Below are positions 1 through 8,300 of a stretch of DNA of 9,158 nt, in pieces; position 1 is the first letter of the stretch; every line of letters starts with the position of its first letter. A model generated the notes under the pieces. That model worked only from the letters and a program-made list of their open reading frames with translations. It was not told where the DNA came from and searched no databases. Made by a program: the position numbers and the translations under genes. This stretch comes from Arenicella sp. (lineage in GTDB: Bacteria > Pseudomonadota > Gammaproteobacteria > Arenicellales > Arenicellaceae). Where the stretch lies: NCBI GenBank assembly GCA_016763815.1, contig JAESTB010000026.1:1-9158 (forward strand), read 5' to 3'.

Positions 1-148
1 CTTCGGCGTAAATAGTGTCGAACGCAAGCGATGACTTGCCTGAGCCTGACAAGCCAGTGATGACAATAAGTTTTTCTCTTGGCAGTTCTAAGTCAATGCT
101 TTTGAGATTATGAGTTCGGGCGCCGCGAATGGTGATTTTTTCTAACAC
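1..148 (-). CDS. uvrA: UvrA excinuclease ABC subunit A, N-terminal fragment (truncated by window edge)
   Basis: UvrA is the damage-recognition ATPase of the UvrABC nucleotide excision repair complex in the cytoplasm. The reverse complement encodes 49 codons beginning GTG TTA GAA AAA and then runs off the window. The visible protein has the family's opening RGARTHNLK stretch (residues 8-16) and the first Walker A loop GLSGSGKSS (residues 32-40, Lys38), followed by LAFDTIYAE, all close to the E. coli protein start from memory. The GTG at 148-146 is chosen because it aligns within one residue of the E. coli start and no ATG, GTG or TTG lies in frame in the roughly 50 nt upstream. Its Shine-Dalgarno match is weak (AAAAGAA). 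It is transcribed divergently from the MFS gene. About 95% of the gene lies outside the window. Confidence 0.96.
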   Translation of the reverse strand, partial: MLEKITIRGARTHNLKSIDLELPREKLIVITGLSGSGKSSLAFDTIYAE

Positions 149-199
149 GATTGATTCTTTTATTAATGAATATGTGTGGGGGAATGCGTCGATTAATTG

Positions 200-215
200 C
201 CGCTGTTTAAAGCGG
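200..215. repeat. Inverted repeat CCGCT-N6-AGCGG
   Basis: The arms CCGCT (200-204) and AGCGG (211-215) are perfect reverse complements around the 6-nt centre GTTTAA. It lies 52-67 nt upstream of the uvrA start codon, so in a uvrA transcript it could form a short leader hairpin, or it could be a protein-binding site. The symmetry is seen directly; a function is not shown. Confidence 0.4.
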
Positions 216-226
216 TATCTGCCGAC

Positions 227-241
227 TTAACAACCTGTTAA
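227..241. repeat. Operator-like inverted repeat TTAACA-ACC-TGTTAA
   Basis: A perfect 6+6 bp dyad with a 3-nt centre. It overlaps the possible uvrA -10 (240-235) and begins a few bases downstream of the perfect -35 TTGACA at 261-256 on the minus strand, a position typical of a repressor site. The sequence CTGTTAATATACGTGG (235-250), which shares part of it, keeps one half of the CTGT-N8-ACAG LexA consensus. Which protein, if any, binds is unknown. Confidence 0.4.
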
Positions 242-294
242 TATACGTGGCTCGATGTCAAAGCGATATCATTTTTTGGCTCCAATCCGAGTTT

Positions 295-330
295 TAACGC
301 TAGCTACCCTAGTTGCGTTAGCTTCTTTTT
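295..330 (+). other. Possible hairpin with T-run upstream of MFS gene
   Basis: TAACGC (295-300) and GCGTTA (315-320) are perfect reverse complements separated by 14 nt. They are followed by GCTTCTTTTT, ending in five T (326-330), 27 nt before the MFS start codon. The arrangement recalls a weak attenuator or terminator, but the stem is only 6 bp and the loop large, so a chance dyad or an operator is equally possible. Confidence 0.25.
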
Positions 331-356
331 GATAAATAGTTTTTGGTTATTAGTTA

Positions 357-1724
357 GTGAAAGCATCTGCGCTGAATAAATCTGGTTTAAATCGTTTAGA
401 ACGACGCTCAATAAGCGCTCTGGCATCGGTCTACGGCCTTCGTATGTTTGGTTTATTCCTGATATTGCCGGTTTTGTCTATCTACGCCGAGCAACTTAAC
501 GCATCGCCTATGATGATGGGCATTGCCCTTGGGGTTTACGGAATCACTCAAGCTATTTTTCTAATACCGTTTGGAATTATGTCGGATAAATTCGGGCGTA
601 AACCGGTGATTTTATTCGGTTTGTCGGTGTTCATCTTCGGTAGCTTAGTGGCGGCTTTCTCAACCACCATCGAAGGCGTGGTTGTTGGCCACGCGCTACA
701 AGGTGCTGGTGCGATCGCTGCTGCGGTACTTGCGCTAACCAGTGATTTGACTCGTGAAAGCCAACGAACTAAAGCCATGGCCATGATCGGTATGACTATT
801 GGCCTGGCATTTCTACTGGCCTTGATTGCCTCGCCGTTGCTAGAATCTTTTATTGGTGTGCAAGGTTTGTTCATTATGACGGCCATACTTGCTGTCGGCT
901 CGATGCTGCTAATCGTTAAAGTAGTGCCTACCCCAGTGCAGACCCGAAATCTTGAGGTACGAGCGGTTCCGAGCAGAATGTTGGAACTATTAAGAAATCC
1001 TCAATTGATTCGTTTGGACTGTGGCATTTTCATTTTACATTTCGTGTTAACCGCGATGTTTGTCGTGGTGCCGATAATCATGTTAGAGCGTCTCGGTTTA
1101 GAAACGCGCGATCATTGGCATATCTATATTCCAGCGTTATTCGGCTCAATTGTCTTTATGGTGCCGATGATTATTCTGTCGGCACGGCAGAATCAATTGG
1201 GACGAGTTTTCTTTGCCGCTATCTGTATTTTGTTGTTTGCTCAGTTACTTCTGATCAATGGGCCGAGCAGTGTCATGGCGTTGACGGTATGCATGTTCTT
1301 CTTCTTTTGGGGTTTCAACCTATTAGAGGCTATGTTGCCGTCACTCGTTTCAAGGTTAGCCCCAGCGGCATCGAAGGGCTCAGCGATGGGCGTCTACAAT
1401 ACTTTTCAATTCTTGGGCGTCTTTTTTGGTGGGTTTATCGGTGGTATGCTTTACGGTAAGCTAGGCGTTTCGGCGGTATTTATCGTTTGCGCAATGGCCT
1501 TGTTGATTTGGCTTTGGATGGTTTTCAGTGCCCCCAAGTTTCGCCTACTAGATAGTTTGGTGGTTAATGTTGATCACGCAGCGGGCCTTGATTGTCAAGC
1601 TATGCTCGAGGCGATAACTGGCGTTGAAGAGGTGATCATCATCGAAGGCGAAGCGACTGCTTATCTTAAGGTTGATAAGACGCGCCTAGATCATCATGCA
1701 TTAGATAAGATTATTGTGTCGTAG
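357..1724 (+). CDS. MFS transporter (drug:H+ antiporter-like) with C-terminal cytoplasmic domain
   Basis: A 455-residue inner-membrane major facilitator protein, predicted to export small molecules or drugs using the proton gradient; substrate unknown. About twelve hydrophobic segments span residues 20-393. MFS motif A, the loop between helices 2 and 3, is clear at 73-83 (Gly73, Asp77, Gly80, Arg81, Lys82), and the stretch LQGAGAIAAAV (114-124) is typical of this transporter type. Residues 400-455 form an extra soluble tail with an apparent beta-alpha-beta-beta-alpha order. The closest relative I recall is the MFS gene between ssb and uvrA in Pseudomonas aeruginosa, which matches this neighbourhood. 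GTG 357 is used because an in-frame TAG lies at 351-353 and the next Met (residue 30) falls inside helix 1. No Shine-Dalgarno sequence is visible. No terminator follows, and the next gene starts 53 nt downstream. Confidence 0.9.
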   Translation: MKASALNKSGLNRLERRSISALASVYGLRMFGLFLILPVLSIYAEQLNASPMMMGIALGVYGITQAIFLIPFGIMSDKFGRKPVILFGLSVFIFGSLVAAFSTTIEGVVVGHALQGAGAIAAAVLALTSDLTRESQRTKAMAMIGMTIGLAFLLALIASPLLESFIGVQGLFIMTAILAVGSMLLIVKVVPTPVQTRNLEVRAVPSRMLELLRNPQLIRLDCGIFILHFVLTAMFVVVPIIMLERLGLETRDHWHIYIPALFGSIVFMVPMIILSARQNQLGRVFFAAICILLFAQLLLINGPSSVMALTVCMFFFFWGFNLLEAMLPSLVSRLAPAASKGSAMGVYNTFQFLGVFFGGFIGGMLYGKLGVSAVFIVCAMALLIWLWMVFSAPKFRLLDSLVVNVDHAAGLDCQAMLEAITGVEEVIIIEGEATAYLKVDKTRLDHHALDKIIVS

Positions 1725-1739
1725 ATTGCGAATCAAATC

Positions 1740-1757
1740 TTAATTACTCGGTATTAA
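1740..1757. repeat. Imperfect dyad upstream of the efflux operon
   Basis: TTAATTAC-TCG-GTATTAA reads as a 7-bp inverted repeat if one extra T in the left arm is allowed. It sits in the 53-nt gap between the MFS stop and the first efflux gene, ending 20 nt before the ATG. It could be an operator for the efflux operon. It is AT-rich and short, so chance is a real alternative. No good promoter hexamers were found in the gap. Confidence 0.25.
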
Positions 1758-1777
1758 CCGCATGCTACATTTGTCTT

Positions 1778-4195
1778 ATGATCACAATATCAAAACTAGC
1801 GTCGAGTAGGGCTCATTGCTTCATCTTAACTAAGCTGTTAACGCTTTTACTCACACTGAACGTTGCGCTACTGTTGAACCTTGCTTTAGTGTCTGCTAGG
1901 GCTGTAGCGCAGACCAAGCCCCAAATTACCATTGCCTTGCTTGAGGACGCGAAGACTAGCGAAGAGTATGGTCTGCGGCAAAGGCATATCAATGAGCTAG
2001 AGACGCTTACGGCGGCAGACTTCGATTTAAGGTTCATTGATTATAAAATTGATTGGTCATCGGGTGACTTTAATCGTCAGCTCAATGCGATTTATCAGAA
2101 TCCAAAAGTAGACATGTTGCTAGTGATGGGGGTTGCGGCCAATCAAGTGGTGGTGAAACGGCCGACGTTCGCTAAGCCAACTTTTCTGCCGTTGGTAATA
2201 GAGCGCGAATTAGCGCAGGCGCCGTTCAAAGCCACGGTGGGCGATAACGGCATCTCAAATAAGAAAAACTTGAGTTACCTAAGTTATAGCTCTGAGTTTG
2301 TTGAAACTGTTGAAAAACTGCGTGAGGTTGTGCGTTTCGAGAATATTGCGATTATCGGCGATGAGGTGCTGTTCCGGGTGCTGCCACCGATATTACTGGA
2401 GCGCTTGCAAGCCGGTGAGGATCTTCGATTGCAAATGGTTCCCCATGACGGAGAAGACCACAATTTGCTAGACCGAATCCCGACTGATGTAGATGCGGTG
2501 ATGATCGGCTACATTCCACGTTATCCGCGTGACATGCTGCCAGGTCTTATAGCTGAGTTGACCAACCGAGGTTTGCCGACCTTTAGTTACTTAGAAGAGA
2601 ACTTGATTCAATACGGCTTACTGGCGACCCCCTTAAACCAATCGGTATATCAGTTTTCAGCGCGACGAAATGCTCTGAATATGCAAGCCGTGATGCTCGG
2701 TGAGCCGGCAAGCCAGCAGCCGGTTTTGGTTGAAACCAAAGAGATGCTTACTATCAACGGCCGTACCGCGAAAAAATTAGGCATCGCCATCGATTTCAAA
2801 GTGCTGGTTGACGCAGAGGTGGTTAACTTTGGCGTGGGTGACGCAGCTGACCGACTCGATTTACTGCAAATCACCGAGCGAGCACTGGTCGAAAACTTAA
2901 GATTGAAGGGCATTGCGTATAATGTTGACCTACAAGAAAATGAGCGAGCCTTTGCCAAGGGCGCATTCTTACCCCAGCTTTCAGCCAACGGTAGCTACCT
3001 AAAACGTAAAGAGGACTCACCCTTAGTGCAGTCGGGCTTCGCAAACGAAGAGTCTACCGATGTAAATATTCAACTAAGCCAAACACTTTTCTCTGACCGG
3101 CAGTTTGGAAATTACGCTATCCAATCACTGTTGGCTAAAGCTAGCACGTATGAATATCGTCAAGCTCAGTTAGACACCATACGTGAAGCCAGTCTGGCTA
3201 TGGCTGATGTGTTGCAGTCGCAGTCAGTTGCGGCGATTCAGCAGGAGAATTTAGATTTCACCGAAAAAAATCTTGAACTTGCTAAGGATAGGGTGTCGAT
3301 TGGGGTGTCATCGTTGGCCGATCAATATCGTTGGGAGACTCAAGTATCGAACGGTAAGTCGGCGGTATTCGAAAGTTTTTCGAATGTTCTAATCGCTAAG
3401 CAAAATCTTAATCGCGTGATTAACCGAGATATTGCCGCTGAATTGGAGCTAATGCCCTTAGATCTAAATAACTCGATGGTTTACAGCATCGACGAGATAT
3501 TTAAATTGATGGACAATACCGATACCTTTGAACGTATGTATCAGTTTGGTTTAAGGAAGTCGTTTGATAGCACACCTGAAATTCAACGATTAGAAGTAAT
3601 TATTGAGGCTAAGCAGCGAGAGTTGAAAATACTCAAGCGGCGTAATTGGTTGCCTGAAGTGAGTGTGACCGGGCAATTGTCTGAAAATCTAGATAATAGT
3701 TCACCGCAGGGCAATGATGTTGACGGTCGAGACTGGCAGCTTATGTTGAATGCACGAATACCTTTCTACCAAGGCGGTCAAACTCGCGCATTAAAGAAAC
3801 GCGCTGGATTGGAGTTGGCTCAGTTGGAGAACCAACTAGCAACGCTGAAGCAGAATATTTCGCAATCGTTAAGAGCCAGCATGAACAATTTAATTACCTC
3901 TTTATTCAATCTTGAATTTAGTAGTAACGCGGCTACAGCGGCATCAAAAAGCCTCTCGCTGGTAACCGATGCCTATAGTAAAGGCGCGGTCCCGGTGGTC
4001 GATTTACTCGATGCGCAAAATGCCAGTATTAGCTCAAATTTGGCCGAAGTTCAGGCTTCTATCGGCTTTTTTAGAGCGAGCATCGAAATGCAGCGCGCGA
4101 TTGGCACATTTGAGTTTTTAATGAGCGACCAGCAAAAGAAAACAATACGTCAAGAAATTGCAACTCAGGTAGGTTTAAATGAAACTGTCAACTAG
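1778..4195 (+). CDS. Fusion protein: periplasmic substrate-binding domain + TolC/OprM-type outer-membrane efflux channel
   Basis: An 805-residue exported protein with two parts. Residues 1-44 form a signal peptide with a long hydrophobic core and an AVA cleavage site before Gln45; Cys14 does not sit in a lipobox, so it is not a lipoprotein. Residues about 47-345 resemble ABC transporter substrate-binding proteins of the ABC_sub_bind/TrpX type, including the hallmark ending with INGRTAKKLGIAI (326-338). Residues about 355-785 are a complete outer-membrane efflux protein: FLPQLSANGSY (397-407), first repeat near 501-527, WLPEVSVTGQL (624-634), IPFYQGG (661-667), and second-repeat signature VPVVDLLDAQNA (738-749). 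Typical channels of this family are about 420-500 residues, so the extra length is the binding domain. The mature protein has no cysteine. The ATG lacks a visible Shine-Dalgarno. The 3' end overlaps the next gene by 17 nt. The channel should pair with the downstream fusion protein and pump; the ligand is unknown. Confidence 0.9.
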   Translation: MITISKLASSRAHCFILTKLLTLLLTLNVALLLNLALVSARAVAQTKPQITIALLEDAKTSEEYGLRQRHINELETLTAADFDLRFIDYKIDWSSGDFNRQLNAIYQNPKVDMLLVMGVAANQVVVKRPTFAKPTFLPLVIERELAQAPFKATVGDNGISNKKNLSYLSYSSEFVETVEKLREVVRFENIAIIGDEVLFRVLPPILLERLQAGEDLRLQMVPHDGEDHNLLDRIPTDVDAVMIGYIPRYPRDMLPGLIAELTNRGLPTFSYLEENLIQYGLLATPLNQSVYQFSARRNALNMQAVMLGEPASQQPVLVETKEMLTINGRTAKKLGIAIDFKVLVDAEVVNFGVGDAADRLDLLQITERALVENLRLKGIAYNVDLQENERAFAKGAFLPQLSANGSYLKRKEDSPLVQSGFANEESTDVNIQLSQTLFSDRQFGNYAIQSLLAKASTYEYRQAQLDTIREASLAMADVLQSQSVAAIQQENLDFTEKNLELAKDRVSIGVSSLADQYRWETQVSNGKSAVFESFSNVLIAKQNLNRVINRDIAAELELMPLDLNNSMVYSIDEIFKLMDNTDTFERMYQFGLRKSFDSTPEIQRLEVIIEAKQRELKILKRRNWLPEVSVTGQLSENLDNSSPQGNDVDGRDWQLMLNARIPFYQGGQTRALKKRAGLELAQLENQLATLKQNISQSLRASMNNLITSLFNLEFSSNAATAASKSLSLVTDAYSKGAVPVVDLLDAQNASISSNLAEVQASIGFFRASIEMQRAIGTFEFLMSDQQKKTIRQEIATQVGLNETVN

Positions 4196-5297
4196 CAAGC
4201 GAGTTATCAACACACGCCTACCCTTATGTCTATTGATTGCCGTCGTTGGTTTATCCGCTTGCGGACAATCTGAAGATGAAGAAGAAATAATCGTTAGACC
4301 GGTTCGAACGGTGGTGGTGAACGATGACGTGACCGCACATTTAAAGACGTTTTCGGGCGTTAGCCGTTCTACTCAAGAATCGCGTTTAAGTTTTAAAGTC
4401 AGTGGCACCGTTAACCGAGTTCCGGCTAAGGTGGGGGATCGTATCGAGGCGGGGACGGTGATCGCTAGTTTAGATGCCTCAACCTATGATTTGCAGCTAC
4501 AACAAGCGCAGGCAACAGTTGAGCAAAGTATGGCCGCTTCACGAAATGCGCGCGCCGCCTACCAGCGAACCCGAGCCTTGTACGCCAATAACAATGCCTC
4601 GTTGGGTGATTTGGATTCGTCACGGGCAAACTCAGACTCCGTTGCGGCCCAATTGCGCGCCGCACGAAAGTCATTGCAATTGGCCGAGTTGAATTTGTCA
4701 TACACAAAATTAACCGTTGATGTCGACTGTGTGGTCGACTCGATTTCGGTATCAGTCAACGAAAACGTCTCAACCAACACCGATGTCGCCCGTGTCAACT
4801 GCAGTGACGAGCTTGAAATTGAAATTGCCGTTCCGGAGAGTGTGATCGGTGATTTAGCCAATGGCAAAACAGCCAAAATTAAGTTTGATACGATTGCTGA
4901 TGTTGATTTCTCTGGCAGGGTTATCGAGGTCGGTGTCGGCGCTAGCGGCCTAGGCTCTACCTTTCCGGTGACAATATTAGTTGATGACAACGATAGCCCC
5001 AGCATTCGTCCTGGATTAGCCGCATCCGTTTCGTTTGAGAATAACTCCGATTCAAAGTCAGACTATTTATTGCCGCTATCGGCCGTGGTGCAGGGAGCCG
5101 AGGGAGCGTTTGTTTACGTCGTCAAGCCATTGACTGATAATGAGATGGAAACCGAAGGTACGATTGACAAAAAAACCGTCAGTTTAGGCGAGCTGCAAAT
5201 TGGTGGCATCGAAGTCGTGGCCGGCTTGTTAACGGGTGATAGAGTGGTGGTTGCTGGAGTCTCCTTTGTGCGCCAAGGTATGCTGGTTTCTTTTTAG
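4179..5297 (+). CDS. RND efflux periplasmic adaptor (membrane-fusion protein), lipoprotein
   Basis: A 372-residue HlyD/AcrA-type adaptor that would bridge the RND pump and the outer-membrane channel. A lipoprotein signal ends with lipobox LSAC, Cys28 being the predicted lipidated residue, followed by an acidic linker (31-36). Then come the first lipoyl half (about 70-100, with VSGTVNRVPAKVGDRIEAG), a helical hairpin rich in Gln, Ala and Arg (about 104-170), the second lipoyl half (170-206), the beta-barrel domain (about 209-288, with VRF-like IKFDT) and a membrane-proximal domain (290-372). The usual AP-x-DG turn of the second lipoyl half is replaced by a VDVDCVV sequence, and two cysteines (184 and 208) are present. 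The ATG has a Shine-Dalgarno AGGTAGG ending 5 nt upstream, and the gene overlaps the preceding one by 17 nt, suggesting translational coupling. Confidence 0.93.
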   Translation: MKLSTSKRVINTRLPLCLLIAVVGLSACGQSEDEEEIIVRPVRTVVVNDDVTAHLKTFSGVSRSTQESRLSFKVSGTVNRVPAKVGDRIEAGTVIASLDASTYDLQLQQAQATVEQSMAASRNARAAYQRTRALYANNNASLGDLDSSRANSDSVAAQLRAARKSLQLAELNLSYTKLTVDVDCVVDSISVSVNENVSTNTDVARVNCSDELEIEIAVPESVIGDLANGKTAKIKFDTIADVDFSGRVIEVGVGASGLGSTFPVTILVDDNDSPSIRPGLAASVSFENNSDSKSDYLLPLSAVVQGAEGAFVYVVKPLTDNEMETEGTIDKKTVSLGELQIGGIEVVAGLLTGDRVVVAGVSFVRQGMLVSF

Positions 5298-5302
5298 ACA
5301 GT

Positions 5303-5307
5303 CGGAG
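5303..5307 (+). promoter_or_regulatory. Ribosome binding site of the RND pump gene
   Basis: CGGAG lies between the adaptor stop (TAG 5295-5297) and the pump start. Its 8-nt spacing to ATG 5316 fits normal initiation and argues against the in-frame TTG at 5310, which would begin only 2 nt after it. Confidence 0.75.
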
Positions 5308-5315
5308 CATTGAAT

Positions 5316-8300
5316 ATGAATTTAACTCAAATAGCCATTAACAATAATCGAACATTGTTAGTGTTGGTGTTTGCTTTATTCATTACTGGAATCTCCTCAT
5401 TCTTTAGCCTGCCCAAACAACAAGACCCTGGCTTTACTATTCGTACGGCGGTTATTAGTACTCGGTTTGAGGGTGCTAGCCCAGAACGTGTCGAGCAGTT
5501 AGTCACTAAAAAAATAGAAGAAAAAGTACAAGAGATGCCGGAGATAGACTTTATCACCAGCGAATCGCTTCCTGGTATCTCGATTATTCAGGTCAACTTT
5601 CAGGAGCGCTATACCGATATGCGGCCTATCTTCGATAACCTTAGGCGCAAGGTTGACGATATACAAAGTGAGCTCCCAGAGGGTGTTCCAGCGCCTCAAG
5701 TTAACGACGAATATGGCGATATTTTTGGCAGTGTCTATAGCCTTACCGGCGAGGGCTTTAGTTATGCTGAGCTATTAGATGTCGCCGACCAAATTCGCGA
5801 TCAACTGCTTAAAGACCCAGACGTCGCCAAGGTGAAAATCCATGGAGCGCAACAACAACGTGTTTTTATTGACTATAAGAGTGCAATCCTAAATGAGCTC
5901 GGCCTGTCGCCGCGCCAATTATCGGGAATTTTAAGCCGAGCCAACATTGTTTCAGCCGGCGGTAGTATTGTCAGTGGCACTGAGCGTATTACCCTTGAGC
6001 CAACCGGCAACTTCGAAAGTGTTGAAGACATTCGTCGCACTGTGATATCGATTCCTAACGTTGGCTTAGTGTATCTATCCGACATTGCAAAAGTCTATTT
6101 GGCCTACGAAGACCCTCCCAGTAAGCTGACTAGAGTTAAAGGCGAAAGAGCCTTGGCGATTGGCGTTTCGATGCGCGACGGCGGTGATATTCTCAAATTA
6201 GGGGCTCGTTTAGATGCATTGATGCCAGCGCTAGAGCGAAAGTATCCATGGGGAATCAGTATCGAAAAGATATGGTTTCAAGCCGATTTAGTCGAGGTAA
6301 GCATCGACAACTTTGTTACTAGCTTAAGCCAGTCAGTGATGATTGTGGTGGCGGTGATGTTGATTTTTCTCGGTCTGCGTACCGGCTTGGTGGTTGCCAC
6401 CCTGATTCCGTTTACCATGATGATTTCGTTTTACTTCATGCAGGTGTTTTCGATTACCATCAATCAGATTTCTTTAGCGGCGTTGATCATTTCGCTAGGT
6501 TTGTTGGTCGACAACGCCATTGTCATCGTCGAATCTGTACTGGTTAAACGTAATGCTGGAATCGGCGCGGTGCAAGCCGCCGTCGAGTCGGGAAAGGAGT
6601 TGGCGACACCATTGCTAGTATCGTCATTGACCACGGCTGCCGCCTTCATGCCAATTGGTTTAGCTGAATCGGCGGTTGGTGAATATACCTCCGACATATT
6701 TTACGTGGTCGCAATTGCACTATTAGTCTCATGGTTTCTGGCCATGACTTTTTTACCACTGCTCACCGTCAAGGCTATTAAATCACCACAAGGGCCGCCC
6801 GTAGAAGATGCTCTAGACGGCCCTTTGTACACCCTATATAGCCGGTGTTTGAGTTGGTCTTTGCGCAATAGACTTATATCCATCGGTGCTATTGTGGTGG
6901 TGTTTTTATTATCGATAATGCTGATGAGGTTCGTTCCACAGATTTTCATCGAACCCTCTGAAGACCCTGTTTTTACCGCTAAACTAGAGATGCCTCTGGG
7001 TACTTCGATTGAAACCACTACTAAAATGGTGGAAGATTTGGATAGTTTCATTAAGCGGGAATATGGCCAGGCTGATGGCGATATACCAGCACCTATGAGC
7101 AGTAGGATGACTTTTATCGGTGAAGGCGGGCCACGTTTGGCATTGACAATAAACCCGCCTAATCAAAATCCGGCCAATGCATTCTTAATCGCCAATACTC
7201 GAGACGGGCAGGTGGTTGATGAGGTCATTAATGGCATTGAGGCGTACCTTACCAAGGCTCAACCAGACTTATCCAAACAGATATCTCGCTTAGAGAATGG
7301 TCCGCCAGTGGGCTACCCGATTGTAGTACGAATTCAGGGTGACGACGTCGACCAGCTATATCGTATTGCCGATACCGTCACGGAAATTTTGTATTCGAAT
7401 GCAAAGGTGTTATCGGTCAAAAACTCATGGGGCTTGCCGAGTAAAAAACTTAAGGTTGAGGTCAATCAAGAACGTGCGCAACGTGCCGGCGTTAGTAGTG
7501 AAGATGTGGCTTATTCTTTGCGCGCCAACTTACAGGGCCAGCAACTATCGCAATTTCGTGACGATGACGATTTAGTTCCCATTATTTTACGAGCTGACGT
7601 AAGCGACCGCGAAGATATTAGTAAGTTAGATGGACTTAGTGTCTATTCTCAGTCGACCGGAAACTTCGTGCCACTTCGGCAAGTGGCCGATGTCAAGCTT
7701 GTTTTTGAAGCGGGTGTGATTGAGCATCGAGACCGGGTTAAAACGTTATCGCTTAAAGTGCAGCTTAAACCTGAATTTAACGCCGCTGAGGTAACCGCTG
7801 AAATCGAACCACTGCTTAGCAATGAATCGGGCCGATGGCCAGATGGCTATCAATATGAGCTAGGCGGCGAGTCGTCTGAGTCGGGTGATGCTGGCGCATC
7901 GATTGCGGCGAAGCTACCAATCGCCTTGTTAGTGATACTGATGCTGTTAGTGTCACAATTTAATTCGATTCGTAGCCCGATTATAATCTTAGTGACCATT
8001 CCCTTAGGCCTGATTGGCGTTATTAATGGGCTGATTTTTGCCGGGTCGTCTTTCGGATTTTTTACTATTTTGGGGATTATTGCTCTTTCAGGAATCATCA
8101 TTAACAATGCCATTGTGTTGATAGATCGTATCAATGTTGAACGTTTCGAGCTTGATAAAGAACCACGAGACGCCATTATGCATGCCTGTAAACAGCGACT
8201 GCGGCCGATTTTCTTAGCCACAGCAACGACCGTGTTAGGCATGATGCCTTTGGTGTGGGGCGGAACCGCGATGTTTAAGCCTATGGCGATTAGTATTATC

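Larger units (their letters stand above)
149..356. promoter_or_regulatory. Divergent uvrA / MFS intergenic region
   Basis: This 208-nt gap must hold the promoters of both divergent genes. On the minus strand there is a perfect TTGACA -35 hexamer (261-256), but the best -10 is a poor TAACAG (240-235) after a short 15-nt spacer. On the plus strand no convincing promoter was found for the MFS gene. Three inverted repeats lie here and are listed separately. No tRNA, small ORF or riboswitch-like structure was recognised. Regulatory assignment is inference from position and symmetry only. Confidence 0.5.

Noticed and set aside
548..886. Antisense ORF of 112 codons within the MFS gene, and similar antisense or out-of-frame ORFs in the efflux genes and ssb
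   Set aside because: They lie wholly inside well-supported genes, show no domain-like sequence, and reflect codon composition of the true frame.
5310..5315. TTG 5310 as start of the RND pump
   Set aside because: It lies only 2 nt after the CGGAG ribosome site; ATG 5316 has 8-nt spacing.
6805..6825. GC-rich stretch with inverted GGCC elements in the RND gene, terminator-like
   Set aside because: It lies inside a continuous, conserved coding frame and lacks a T tail.
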